A stretch of 64,000 nucleotides of DNA from the NCBI GenBank assembly GCA_020829485.1, contig JAIVFU010000022.1, positions 1 to 64,000 on the forward strand. The letters are read 5' to 3'. Source of the stretch: Nostoc sp. CHAB 5834 (GTDB lineage Bacteria; Cyanobacteriota; Cyanobacteriia; Cyanobacteriales; Nostocaceae). Below the pieces are notes generated by a model, which was not told the origin of the DNA, ran no database searches, and saw nothing but the letters and a program-made list of their open reading frames with translations. Positions 35,533 through 44,413 of the stretch are shown here, one piece after another (positions within the stretch are counted from its first letter, which is position 1; every line of letters begins with the position of its first letter). The translations under genes were made by a program, and so were the position numbers.

Positions 35533-36360
35533 ATGGAAGCTTCCGAGCTATTAGAAACAATCACATTCCTGATTTACCAAGCCCAACAGGGAGAAATTGA
35601 CCCTTGGGATGTCCAAGTGATTGAGGTGATTGACCGTTACTTAGAACTGATGGCACCGGAGGCAATAGAAAGAGGTTATGAATCGGACTTGTCTCAATCT
35701 GGACAAGCATTTTTGTCAGCATCAATGCTGGTATTATTCAAAGCTAATACCTTGATGCAATTGTCAACAGTAGGAGATATTACAGATGGTGTAGTAGATA
35801 ATTCCCTATTGGAAGATGAAGACGGAATATCACATCAGGGTCATCGTCTACCATTAGAACGGCAATTGCGTCGTCGTCCATCGGCAATGCCGCCACCAAA
35901 GCGCCGCGTGACTCTGCAAGAGTTAATCAAGCAATTGCAGATTATGGCGAACCAGCTAAAACTGGTAGAAAAAGTCAGCAAACCTATCCGTTCCAGACGG
36001 TTGCCTAGCGTCCAAAGTATGCGGGAGGCGCTGGAGTTAGCTCACCAGGAAAATCTGACGGAAGTAGCTAGGGAACTGGAGGAGGTGTTGAATGTGTCGG
36101 CAAGGGAGCTAAATTTAGAACAAAATTGGTTGAATCTAGAACAACTTGTAGAACTGTGGACTCAGACAAAGCATCTCAACCAAAAGGGGTCTGGACATGA
36201 TTCTAAACACAGTAATTTAGTTAGCGTTTTCTGGGCACTGCTGTTGCTCTCTGCTCAATCGAAAGTAGAGCTATTTCAAGAGGAGTTTTACCATGAGATT
36301 AAAGTTCGGCTACTTACATCAGCTAAGACTGGTAAACCTTTTGAGGAGTCGATGAACTAA
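35533..36360 (+). CDS. scpA: Segregation and condensation protein A
   Basis: A 275-residue kleisin subunit of the SMC-ScpAB condensin. N-terminal LLETITFLIYQAQQGEIDPW ... VQVIEVIDRYLELM is the SMC-neck-binding helix region. Next comes LSASMLVLFKANTLMQ, a divergent middle (RRRPSAMPPPKRRVTLQELI), and a C-terminal winged helix (VSVFWALLLLSAQSKVELFQEEFYHEI). It is slightly longer than the 240-260 residues common in Firmicutes, as usual in cyanobacteria. No scpB lies beside it. Confidence 0.93.
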   Translation: MEASELLETITFLIYQAQQGEIDPWDVQVIEVIDRYLELMAPEAIERGYESDLSQSGQAFLSASMLVLFKANTLMQLSTVGDITDGVVDNSLLEDEDGISHQGHRLPLERQLRRRPSAMPPPKRRVTLQELIKQLQIMANQLKLVEKVSKPIRSRRLPSVQSMREALELAHQENLTEVARELEEVLNVSARELNLEQNWLNLEQLVELWTQTKHLNQKGSGHDSKHSNLVSVFWALLLLSAQSKVELFQEEFYHEIKVRLLTSAKTGKPFEESMN

Positions 36361-36590
36361 AAAAGCGAAAAGTAGCTTTACAGATAATTTAGAGATTTTT
36401 GATTCAGTCGCAAAATCCGAGTAAATTGAAAAGATAAGCGATCGCTTGTCATCTAAGTATACCTATGGTTGCAATAACCACCAAATTACTGTCATCCCTC
36501 TTTAGGGGATAACTTAGAGCAGAAATAAAAATTGATGATTAAGTATCACTTGATAAAAGTAAACTGGCTTGTGGTTGAGGAATAAATTTT

Positions 36591-37760
36591 ATGAAAGCGA
36601 TGATTCTCGCGGCTGGCAAGGGTACTCGCGTGCGTCCGATTACCTATACAATTCCCAAACCAATGATTCCCATCCTGCAAAAGCCAGTGATGGAGTTCTT
36701 GCTGGAACTGTTACGCCAACATGGATTTGACCAAATTATGGTCAATGTTAGTCATTTGGCTGAGGAAATAGAAAACTATTTTCGTGACGGTCAACGGTTT
36801 GGAGTGCAAATTGCCTATTCCTTTGAAGGAAAAATTGATGACAACGGGAAACTGGAAGGCGAAGCAATTGGTTCAGCTGGAGGGATGCGCCGCATCCAAG
36901 ACTTCTCGCCCTTTTTTGATGATACCTTTGTGGTGTTGTGCGGTGATGCTTTAATTGATTTGGATTTAACTGCGGCGGTTAAATGGCATAGAGCTAAAGG
37001 CTCGATCGCTACTATTATTACGAAATCTGTCCCCAAAGAAGAAGTTTCTAGCTACGGTGTGGTGGTAACTGACGAAGAGGGGCGTGTTAAAGCTTTCCAA
37101 GAAAAACCTTCAATAGAAGAAGCCCTCAGCACCAACATCAACACAGGTATTTATATCTTTGAGCCAGAAGTTTTTGATTATATCCCCTCTGGTGTCGAAT
37201 ATGACATTGGTGGCCAATTGTTTCCCAAATTGGTAGAAATCAAAGCTCCCTTCTACGCCATCCCTATGGACTTTGAATGGGTAGATATTGGTAAAGTACC
37301 AGATTATTGGCGGGCGATTCGCGGTGTGCTGCTAGGTGAAATCAAGAATGTGCAAATTCCTGGTCATGAAGTCGCCCCTGGCATTTACACTGGCTTAAAT
37401 GTCGCCGTAAATTGGGACAAAGTGGATATCACAGGCCCAGTTTACATTGGCGGGATGACGAGAATAGAAGACGGAGCTAAAATTGTCGGCCCAGCGATGA
37501 TTGGCCCTAACTGTTGGATATGTAGTGGTGCAACAGTAGAAAACAGCGTGATTTTTGAATGGTCGCGCCTGGGGCCAGGAGTGCGTTTAGTCGATAAGCT
37601 GGTGTTTGGACGTTATTGTGTGGATAAAACTGGCGCTGCAATAGATGTTCAAGCGGCTGCTTTAGACTGGCTGATTACCGATGCCCGTCAGACCCCGCGA
37701 TCAGATACGCCTCTTGAGCTACAAGCGATAGAGGAATTGTTGGGGACAAACGCAAGTTAG
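36591..37760 (+). CDS. NDP-sugar pyrophosphorylase (mannose-1-phosphate guanylyltransferase-like)
   Basis: A 389-residue sugar nucleotidyltransferase. The N-terminal catalytic domain begins MKAMILAAGKGTRVRPITYT (nucleotide-binding LAAGxGTRxxP) with the metal-binding Asp in VVLCGDALIDLDL and the sugar-binding FQEKPSIEEA. The C-terminal third (about 265-389) is a left-handed beta-helix of hexapeptide repeats (VDITGPVYIGGMTRIEDGAK). The combination fits the NTP-transferase/hexapeptide type that makes GDP-mannose or a related activated sugar for surface polysaccharide. The exact sugar cannot be fixed from sequence. Confidence 0.9.
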   Translation: MKAMILAAGKGTRVRPITYTIPKPMIPILQKPVMEFLLELLRQHGFDQIMVNVSHLAEEIENYFRDGQRFGVQIAYSFEGKIDDNGKLEGEAIGSAGGMRRIQDFSPFFDDTFVVLCGDALIDLDLTAAVKWHRAKGSIATIITKSVPKEEVSSYGVVVTDEEGRVKAFQEKPSIEEALSTNINTGIYIFEPEVFDYIPSGVEYDIGGQLFPKLVEIKAPFYAIPMDFEWVDIGKVPDYWRAIRGVLLGEIKNVQIPGHEVAPGIYTGLNVAVNWDKVDITGPVYIGGMTRIEDGAKIVGPAMIGPNCWICSGATVENSVIFEWSRLGPGVRLVDKLVFGRYCVDKTGAAIDVQAAALDWLITDARQTPRSDTPLELQAIEELLGTNAS

Positions 37761-37834
37761 GGAGTGGGGAGTGGGGGAGCAGGGAGAAGATTTTTCCCGT
37801 CTCCCTCTTTGCAATGCCCAATGCCAATCCTAAC

Positions 37835-37959
37835 TCAATACGCTTGGGTTAAGCCCAAAAACCTTGGTAGAGACGCGAAATTGTACTTCGTCCCGCTACG
37901 CTAACGCGTCTCTACAGGTCTAAAATCAGTACCAAAAATCCTTAACCCAAGCGTATTGA
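37835..37959. mobile_element. MITE with perfect 19-bp TIRs and an 8-bp target duplication
   Basis: Ends TCAATACGCTTGGGTTAAG (37835-37853) and its exact complement at 37941-37959. They are flanked immediately by the same octamer ATCCTAAC on both sides (37827-37834 and 37960-37967). The interior of about 87 bp contains a GTAGAGACGCG...CGCGTCTCTAC hairpin. The perfect TIRs and duplication indicate a recent insertion by a transposase acting in trans. It lies between the convergent NDP-sugar pyrophosphorylase and speA genes. Confidence 0.88.
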
Positions 37960-37975
37960 ATCCTAACTATCAATT

Positions 37976-39988
37976 CTAACTATTTAAGTACGTATATCTT
38001 CTGAGACTCTGTTCGTAGGTTTGTAACAGTCGCTGAGATTCTGCTAGGGTAATGCGCTTTTCTTCTAATGCTTTCTCGCAACGCTGGCGAATGTTTTCCA
38101 CCATATCTTCGGAGTCATACTGGACGTAGCTTACCACTTCGCTCATGGTGTCACCTTTGACAATGTGTTCAATCTGGTAGCCTTTGGGCGTTAATTGGAT
38201 GTGAACGGCGTTAGTATCCCCAAAGAGGTTGTGCAAATTGCCCATGATTTCTTGGTAAGCTCCATTCAAGAACATTCCCAAATAATAGGGTTCTCCGGGC
38301 TTGTAAGTGTGCAACTCTAAAACCGATTTGACATCGCGCAGGTCAATAAAGCGGTCGATTTTACCATCACTATCGCAGGTGAGGTCTGCCAAAATTCCCC
38401 GCCGCGTTGGTTCTTCATCCAAGCGGTGGATTGGCATGATCGGGAATAGCTGATCGATCGCCCAACAATCTGGTGCTGATTGAAACACTGACATGTTGAC
38501 GTAGTAGATGGAAGCCATGATTTTCTCTAGGTCTTCCAGTTCATCGGGTACGTATTCTTGCTGTCTAGTGATGTTGAGAATTTTTTGACAACAAGCCCAG
38601 TAGAGGCGTTCGGCTTTGGCTCGTTCTCTGAGGCGTAATATTCCTAAGTTGAAGCGGCTGATGGCTTCTTCTTTGAATTGTGCCGCGTCGTGGTAGAACT
38701 CCTGATAATTCTCTTGGTTGATAGATTGGTAAGTTTCCCAAAGATAATTAATAATCGGGGATTCTCCCTCTTGTGGAGGTTCTGGTGCATCCAGGGGGAC
38801 ATCACTAGTACTGAGAACGTCAAAAATCAGCACCGATTGATGGGAAGCGATCGCTCGTCCACTTTCGCTAATCAGTGTTGGTACGGGAATATCCCGCTCT
38901 GCACAGGTATCTTTTAACTCTGCCACGATGTCGTTGGCATAGTTCTGCATATTGTAATTTTTCGATGCATAGAAGTTGGTTTGGGAGCCATCGTAATCTA
39001 CGCCCAAGCCGCCACCAACATCAAGGTATTTCATATCTGCTCCCAGCATCGACAATTCCACATAAATGCGGCTGGCTTCTTGGATGGCATCTTTAATCAC
39101 ATTAATAGCAGAGATTTGTGAGCCGATATGGAAGTGCATTAACTGCAAAGAATCGAGCAGGTCAGCTTCCCGTAATTTGTCAACAGCCTCCATTACTTCA
39201 GGCATTGTCAAACCAAATTTAGCGCGATCGCCACTGGAGGCTCCCCAACGTCCCATGCCTTGGGTACTGAGTTTAGCGCGAACACCTAATATCGGTTTAA
39301 TACCTAACTGGCGATTGGCATCAATTACCAAATCTACCTCTTCAATCTGTTCTAAAACGATGATTGGTGTTTGCCCTAGTCTTTGGGCTAACATTGCCGT
39401 TTCGATGTATTCTCGGTCTTTGTAGCCGTTGCAAACTAACAATGCTCCTGGTGTATCCAAAACAGCCAGAGCAATCATTAATTCTGGCTTGGAACCGGCT
39501 TCTAAACCAAATTGATGGGGTTTGCCAAATTTTACTAAATCCTCAATCAAATGCCGCTCTTGATTGCATTTAACGGGAAACACGCCACGATAGACACCAG
39601 GGTAATTGTAGCGAGCGATCGCTTTAGCAAAACAAGCGTTCAACCGCTCAATCCGGTCTTCCAAAATATCAGAAAAGCGAATCAACATGGGAAGTCCCAA
39701 GTTGCGCTGTTTCATAGAGTTGACCAATTCAAACAAGTCAAGAGATCCCCCGCGATCGCCCTTAGGTGCCACGGTAACGTGACCAGCAGCGCTAATGGAA
39801 AAATAAGGTTGTCCCCAACCTTCAATGCGGTACAAGGCTTCACTATCCTCAATTTTCCAGGAGCGAGGTAAATCTCCTGTGGCAGGACTAGGTGGTAACA
39901 GCTTTTTTTGCTTATGATTTTTCACTTCTTTGAGTCCATTGGACGGTAGTACCACCTCGTCAGATGTAGCAGTTGAATCAGCACCCAT
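37976..39988 (-). CDS. speA: Biosynthetic arginine decarboxylase
   Basis: A 670-residue PLP enzyme of the alanine-racemase fold type, making agmatine from arginine, the first step of the agmatine route to polyamines. Motifs are GVFPVKCNQERHLIEDLVKF (PLP Lys), ALLVCNGYKDREYIETAMLA, LQLMHFHIGSQISAINVIKD, KYLDVGGGLGVDYDGSQTNF and ISESGRAIASHQSV. The C-terminal part includes the ADC-specific insert and DLTCDSDGKIDRF. The length is as expected. Transcribed opposite to its neighbours. Confidence 0.96.
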   Translation of the reverse strand: MGADSTATSDEVVLPSNGLKEVKNHKQKKLLPPSPATGDLPRSWKIEDSEALYRIEGWGQPYFSISAAGHVTVAPKGDRGGSLDLFELVNSMKQRNLGLPMLIRFSDILEDRIERLNACFAKAIARYNYPGVYRGVFPVKCNQERHLIEDLVKFGKPHQFGLEAGSKPELMIALAVLDTPGALLVCNGYKDREYIETAMLAQRLGQTPIIVLEQIEEVDLVIDANRQLGIKPILGVRAKLSTQGMGRWGASSGDRAKFGLTMPEVMEAVDKLREADLLDSLQLMHFHIGSQISAINVIKDAIQEASRIYVELSMLGADMKYLDVGGGLGVDYDGSQTNFYASKNYNMQNYANDIVAELKDTCAERDIPVPTLISESGRAIASHQSVLIFDVLSTSDVPLDAPEPPQEGESPIINYLWETYQSINQENYQEFYHDAAQFKEEAISRFNLGILRLRERAKAERLYWACCQKILNITRQQEYVPDELEDLEKIMASIYYVNMSVFQSAPDCWAIDQLFPIMPIHRLDEEPTRRGILADLTCDSDGKIDRFIDLRDVKSVLELHTYKPGEPYYLGMFLNGAYQEIMGNLHNLFGDTNAVHIQLTPKGYQIEHIVKGDTMSEVVSYVQYDSEDMVENIRQRCEKALEEKRITLAESQRLLQTYEQSLRRYTYLNS

Positions 39989-40080
39989 TTATTCCTAACC
40001 TCTGTTTTTCGCCCACAATTTAACAATTTAACGCATTCATTTGGGAACGTATATGCACCCAATGATAATTTCTGAGATAA

Positions 40081-40190
40081 ACTCTGATTGGTCAAGAGTC
40101 ATTGGTCATTAGTCATTGGTCATTAGTCATTAGTACAAAACCCTGAGACTCAAGACAAAGGACAAATGACAAAGGACAAATGACAAAATA
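40081..40190. repeat. Short tandem repeats upstream of ndk
   Basis: CATTGGT / CATTAGT units (about six) followed by GACAAAT / GACAAAG units (about five). The same sorts of heptamers occur at 1830-1868 and 16770-16800. They lie directly upstream of ndk, whose promoter must be in or before them. Confidence 0.75.
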
Positions 40191-40219
40191 AAAAATTCAT
40201 TAAGTTTTTGGAGATAGCT

Positions 40220-40669
40220 TTGGAACGTACATTCTTAGCAATTAAGCCAGATGGAGTACAACGGGGATTAGTGGGGGAAATTATCCGTCGCTTTGAAACT
40301 AAAGGTTTTACCCTAGTTGGTTTAAAGTTCCTGAAAGTCAGTCGGGAATTGGCACAACAACACTATGATGTTCACCGGGAACGTCCCTTTTTTGCTGGTC
40401 TAGTGGAATTTATCATTTCTAGCCCAGTGGTGGCGATGGTATGGGAAGGTGATGGTGTTGTTGCATCTGCCAGAAAGATTATTGGTGCGACGAACCCCTT
40501 AACATCAGAACCAGGAACGATTCGCGGCGATTTTGGCATAAATATTGGTCGCAACTTAATCCACGGTTCTGATGCTCCAGAAACCGCGCAAAAGGAAATA
40601 GCCCTATGGTTTAAGGATGAAGAATTAGTCAATTGGCAACCACACTTAACGCCTTGGTTGCACGAGTAA
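40220..40669 (+). CDS. ndk: Nucleoside diphosphate kinase
   Basis: A 149-residue enzyme exchanging the gamma-phosphate between nucleoside tri- and diphosphates. I set the start at TTG 40220 ([20 protein letters not shown]): it gives the usual family N-terminus and has GGAG 6 nt upstream (40210-40213). The longer frame from TTG 40208 would put that site inside the gene. The catalytic His is about residue 115 in [24 protein letters not shown] and TNP motifs are intact. Confidence 0.96.
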   Translation: MERTFLAIKPDGVQRGLVGEIIRRFETKGFTLVGLKFLKVSRELAQQHYDVHRERPFFAGLVEFIISSPVVAMVWEGDGVVASARKIIGATNPLTSEPGTIRGDFGINIGRNLIHGSDAPETAQKEIALWFKDEELVNWQPHLTPWLHE

Positions 40670-40762
40670 AAAACTAGGGAGTGGGGAGTGGGGAATAGGG
40701 AGTGGGGAATGGGGAATAAGTGAACAATTATTATTCTTCCTTATCTCCCTCATCCCCCTCAC

Positions 40763-41485
40763 TTATTTAGAGACTTCGCTCTTTTCTGGTTCTACTTGGG
40801 GTAATTGAGCGCCAACACGTTTGGAAAATCCCCAGCCTAAAATCAGGAAGATGGCAGTAATCATGATCCATTCTGGTGGAACAAAACTATCGTTCACCAC
40901 TTTCAACAACAAGCGCAAGCCTACCAACGCTACAGTTACATAGCCTGCGTCTTCTAGGTTTTCATATTCGTCTAGCCAACGGATAAACAATCCCGCCATG
41001 AATCGCAGCGTGATAATACCAATTGTTGCACCCGTCAGCACTAGCCATTTTTCTTGAGAAACTGCGATCGCAGTTGTCACGCTATCCAAAGAAAATGCCA
41101 AATCTGTAAATGCAATCACAGGTATCGCTTGCAACAATGAATTAAAACGCGGCCCGTGATGGTGATCGTCCTTCGTTTCTTCCGAGGTAAAGTGTTGGAA
41201 TACCAACCACAGTAGATAAGCAGCGCCCAATAATTCAAATTGCCAGAATTGTTGTACCCAAGTGGCAGTGAGAATCAGGGTGATTCGCAGCACATAAGCA
41301 ACGACTAAACCAAAGTTCAAAGCTTTACGCTCAAGTTCTTTGTCTTCCAGCCCCTTAGCGATCGCAGCCAGGGCGATGGCATTGTCGGCAGATAACAGCG
41401 CCTCTAAAAGCACCAGGATCAGCAAAACTATAAGGGCTTCAAGGCTGAAATGAAAGTCGAGGTAATCAAAAATTCGGTCTAGCAT
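40763..41485 (-). CDS. TerC-family integral membrane protein
   Basis: A 240-residue protein with seven hydrophobic segments and the TerC signatures LEALLSADNAIALAAIAKGL and ITDLAFSLDSVTTAIA-like AFTDLAFSLDSVTTAIAVSQ. The intramembrane acidic residues (ExLLSxDN, DLxFSxDS) are presumed to bind metal. Relatives act in manganese export or in thylakoid membrane insertion (plant TERC). A cytoplasmic His-rich loop (KDDHHHGPRF) fits metal handling. Confidence 0.92.
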   Translation of the reverse strand: MLDRIFDYLDFHFSLEALIVLLILVLLEALLSADNAIALAAIAKGLEDKELERKALNFGLVVAYVLRITLILTATWVQQFWQFELLGAAYLLWLVFQHFTSEETKDDHHHGPRFNSLLQAIPVIAFTDLAFSLDSVTTAIAVSQEKWLVLTGATIGIITLRFMAGLFIRWLDEYENLEDAGYVTVALVGLRLLLKVVNDSFVPPEWIMITAIFLILGWGFSKRVGAQLPQVEPEKSEVSK

Positions 41486-41538
41486 TCCGGGTTTCTCAAA
41501 CAGAAAAAATTAAAATTTGACAAGAACAGAGATTTATA

Positions 41539-41720
41539 TATTAAAAATCGCAATAAATTGCCACTCTAATCCAGCTTAACGTGCTTGTGGTGGATTTTGA
41601 AGAGGGTTGAATGTGTGCGATCGTAATTCGAGTGGGGTAATTTGCGTATAAGTCAATACACCCAAAGTTTTAACATCTAGTGAATGCGATCGCAATGAAC
41701 CACTGTCAGTTCGCATCTAA
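41539..41720. repeat. Dispersed 180-bp repeat, uninterrupted copy
   Basis: From TATTAAAAATCGCAATAAAT to CTGTCAGTTCGCATCTAA. It matches 47557-47861 along its whole length at roughly 90%, except that the second copy contains a 125-bp insertion. No terminal inverted repeats and no frame were seen. It carries two HIP1-like sites. It lies upstream of the DUF433 gene and may contain its promoter. Confidence 0.8.
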
Positions 41721-41756
41721 AATTAAAAGATGACAACAAAAATATGGTAAGAGTTT

Positions 41757-41993
41757 ATGGATAACACACTTCTACAACGCATCACTCATAATCCAAATAT
41801 CTGCCACGGTAAACCCTGCGTTCGAGGACTTCGTTATCCAGTTGAGTTTATTTTGGAACTACTCAGTTCTGGCATGACTACTGAGGAAATATTGGTAGAT
41901 TATGACGATTTAGAATCTAAAGATATTTTGGCTGTCTTGTTATTTGCCGCTCGACTCAGCCAAGTCAAAAGCATTCATCGAATTGCCTCATGA
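41757..41993 (+). CDS. DUF433 protein, probable antitoxin
   Basis: A 78-residue protein with the DUF433 pattern: RITHNPNICHGKPCVRGLRY, then PVEFILELLSSGMTTEEILVDYDDLESKDILAVLLFAA. The fold is a winged/homeodomain-like helix bundle. DUF433 genes are very often coupled to DUF5615 PIN-like genes, as here, where the stop and the next start overlap by 4 bp (ATGA). The pair probably forms a toxin-antitoxin-like module, with DUF433 as DNA-binding antitoxin. Confidence 0.88.
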   Translation: MDNTLLQRITHNPNICHGKPCVRGLRYPVEFILELLSSGMTTEEILVDYDDLESKDILAVLLFAARLSQVKSIHRIAS

Positions 41994-42343
41994 AATTTCT
42001 TGTCGATGCTCAGTTACCAGTTCGTCTTGCCCGTTTTCTCAAAACTTCAGGTTATGACACGATCCACACTAGAGACTTACCACGGGAAAATGCTACGCCA
42101 GATAATGAGATTAATACTGTATCAATTCAACAAAATCGGATTTTAATTACCAAAGATGTGGATTTTGTCAACTCTTTTTTAACAGTTCAGGAACCTTATA
42201 AACTACTTTTAATAACGACAGGCAATATCAATAACTCAGAATTAGAATCCCTATTTATAGCTAACTTCCAATCTGTAGTTGAATTGTTTAAGCAGCATTC
42301 CTATATTGAAATAAATCGAGACACCATTATTGTGCATCAGTAG
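41990..42343 (+). CDS. DUF5615 PIN-like protein, probable toxin
   Basis: A 117-residue PIN-like protein beginning MKFLVDAQLPVRLARFLKTS (first Asp), with YDTIHTRDLPRENATPDNEI and ILITKDVDFVNSF (later acidic residues), typical of DUF5615. Presumed ribonuclease, translationally coupled to DUF433. It converges on the Zorya-like operon; only 20 bp separate its stop from the zorC stop. No frameshift is visible, unlike the toxins at 4-5 kb. Confidence 0.87.
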   Translation: MKFLVDAQLPVRLARFLKTSGYDTIHTRDLPRENATPDNEINTVSIQQNRILITKDVDFVNSFLTVQEPYKLLLITTGNINNSELESLFIANFQSVVELFKQHSYIEINRDTIIVHQ

Positions 42344-42363
42344 TCTCTATAAAATTTCTAACA

Positions 42364-43749
42364 TCACACATAGACTCGATGTTGCCGTTCCAGATATTCA
42401 ATTTCTCTATTCCACCGCCCAAGCCTGTTTTCTCGCTGTTGTAATTGATCTGCTGTCGGGTTTCTGTAAGGTTCAGTACCTGGATTTGGGTTAATTCCCT
42501 TATTTGCAAGCCATTGGCGGCAAAAGAATTGCCAAAGAAATTCATGATCGTGCTTATCGCCACCCAGACAACGAATCCGCTTGACTGAAAGCGTGGATTC
42601 ATCAAAAAGGCTTTGCTCATTTCTAGAATTTTTCGGAAACAGGCGCGTCTCACTACCTCTTCCACGAAAGAATTCGACTACAAACCACTCGCCAAAATCA
42701 AATATACAAACCTCTGTCGGGTCGCTACCATCATCCTCTAATAGATCAACATCACCTTGGATTTGATACCCGATGGCAATTTGTGATGTCTTGGGTAACA
42801 AGATACGAAGCCGTTCAAAGCGGTTACTGTAATTAGCCCAAAAATCCCTGCGACTACATAGCCGATTTGACTCGAAGTTTTCTAAATCCAGCTTGTTCAA
42901 TATGAGATTTACTAACTTTTGGAAATCACCATAATTGATACCTCCAATCCACTCTCGAAGCCTTTGCCTTGCTGGATCTGAAAGTTTATACCAATTTTCA
43001 CCATTTCTATAGTTATGTCTTAACCAATCAACCAGTAAAGAATGATTGCTTGCTATATCATTGGAAACATTAGTGAGTAAATAATTAACAGCATTTATTT
43101 GCTGACTCTCTGACATTTCATCCAAACAACTTAACAACCATTTTACTTGCTGCCGATTTGGAGAACGAATTGTAGTAAAATAGGGAGTTATTTCTTCTAA
43201 AAATCTGCTGAATAATGGAATCCAAAGAGGTAAATCTTCTTTGATTGTGTTTAGCAATTCAGTTCTATTAATACGCTGTTCACAAGTAATTTTTGCTAAT
43301 TCTATACCTGCTTGTTTACTGCGAAACGCCCGAATAATTTGAACTGGTAGCAGGTGACTAACTAAGTTAGAATGAGCAAAGATATCAAAAGATTCAGCTA
43401 AAGACTGTGCTAACACCTGTTCTTGCCAATCACCATAATAAAGAGCTATACGCCACAATAGCTGATGTTGCAACCATGAGTTAGAAATTGCTACTTTCCA
43501 AATGGCTACTGATGTTTTCTTGGATCGGTCAATATTTTGCTGATCCCACTGTGCTTTAGCATGAATGCAGTAAACCCAGTCCAACTTACTTACTTGATCA
43601 GCTTTACCCTGTTCAATAGCTTGCAATATTTTATCAACACTTGGTATTGATATTGTTGCATCTGGTAAGTTATTTGCAAGTTGAATAAGTTGATTAGGAC
43701 TACATTGGGGAGTTTCAGGCAGGGAAGGAATGGAAGACTGATAATTCAA
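42364..43749 (-). CDS. zorC: ZorC-like protein (EH-signature domain)
   Basis: A 461-residue mainly helical protein that ends with an EH-signature-like region: EVCIFDFGEWFVVEFFRGRG (Glu about 350-357) and LGGDKHDHEFLWQFFCRQWL (His about 398-400), followed by a QLQQRENRLGRWNREIEYLE helix. This domain marks ZorC, the component found in type I Zorya anti-phage systems, where it binds DNA with ZorD. It starts 13 bp after zorB. No helicase (ZorD) follows: the next gene downstream is the convergent DUF5615 gene. The assignment rests on the E/H motifs plus the zorAB context; sequence outside the motif is divergent. Confidence 0.8.
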   Translation of the reverse strand: MNYQSSIPSLPETPQCSPNQLIQLANNLPDATISIPSVDKILQAIEQGKADQVSKLDWVYCIHAKAQWDQQNIDRSKKTSVAIWKVAISNSWLQHQLLWRIALYYGDWQEQVLAQSLAESFDIFAHSNLVSHLLPVQIIRAFRSKQAGIELAKITCEQRINRTELLNTIKEDLPLWIPLFSRFLEEITPYFTTIRSPNRQQVKWLLSCLDEMSESQQINAVNYLLTNVSNDIASNHSLLVDWLRHNYRNGENWYKLSDPARQRLREWIGGINYGDFQKLVNLILNKLDLENFESNRLCSRRDFWANYSNRFERLRILLPKTSQIAIGYQIQGDVDLLEDDGSDPTEVCIFDFGEWFVVEFFRGRGSETRLFPKNSRNEQSLFDESTLSVKRIRCLGGDKHDHEFLWQFFCRQWLANKGINPNPGTEPYRNPTADQLQQRENRLGRWNREIEYLERQHRVYV

Positions 43750-43762
43750 TGTTTTAGCTCCT

Positions 43763-44413
43763 TTAAAGAGAGGTTTTTACAATATCTTTCTTTAACTCAT
43801 CACTGCGAAACTGAAAGCGGAAAACTACCTTGCGATCGCCTGGATTATCACGTTTTTCGTCAGATTCAATTTCTCCCCGACCAGCAGCCAATATTTTCTG
43901 GCTTAAAGGTGCTTTAGTAGGGAAATTCATCTCATAAAAAATGTAGTTGTAAACTGATGATGATCTCAGCAAGCTTAGTTGTAGATTAGTTTTGTCGTCT
44001 CCATCTGAGCTAGTATGACCTTCTATAACTACGCGGCTAATTTCCTGCTCAAATTCTGGTTTTGAGAAAATAACCCCACTGTAAACAGGAATAAAGCGAC
44101 GTAGGAAAGCTTTACCTTCTGGTTTAAGTTCTGTACTTCCCTTGGCAAAAAGAATTGATTCTTGGATACTAACATCTCCAGTATCTGGGTTAACTTTGAC
44201 ATTGATGTTGTTGCTTTTCATTTGTCCGACAACATTACCAATTACTACCCGTTTTGGTACATCCTTTTGTGCAAGCTGGAGTAGGGCAGTAATAAATAGC
44301 AAAGCAAAAAACATTAGTAAACCAGACATCAGATCGCCAATAGACAGATAGATACTAGAGTCATCATCTTCTATAATCTCTGCATTAATTTCACCTCTGA
44401 TAAAATCATCCAT
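43763..44413 (-). CDS. zorB: ZorB-like protein (MotB/OmpA type)
   Basis: A protein of about 216 residues. The ATG at 44413 (MDDFIRGEINAEIIEDDDSS) overlaps the zorA stop by 8 bp and is preferred to one at 44449, which would overlap by 44 bp. One membrane span (SIGDLMSGLLMFFALLFITAL) carries Asp27 at its start, the expected ion-carrying residue of MotB/ZorB. The C-terminal OmpA-like peptidoglycan-binding domain (VSIQESILFAKGSTELKPEG ... VVIEGHTSSDG ... NLQLSLLRSSSVYNYI) would anchor the stator in the wall. In Zorya, ZorA and ZorB form a proton-driven motor. Confidence 0.88.
   Translation of the reverse strand: MDDFIRGEINAEIIEDDDSSIYLSIGDLMSGLLMFFALLFITALLQLAQKDVPKRVVIGNVVGQMKSNNINVKVNPDTGDVSIQESILFAKGSTELKPEGKAFLRRFIPVYSGVIFSKPEFEQEISRVVIEGHTSSDGDDKTNLQLSLLRSSSVYNYIFYEMNFPTKAPLSQKILAAGRGEIESDEKRDNPGDRKVVFRFQFRSDELKKDIVKTSL

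Noticed and set aside
38678..39871. Several plus-strand ORFs opposite speA
   Set aside because: Antisense shadows of a well-supported gene, without family resemblance.
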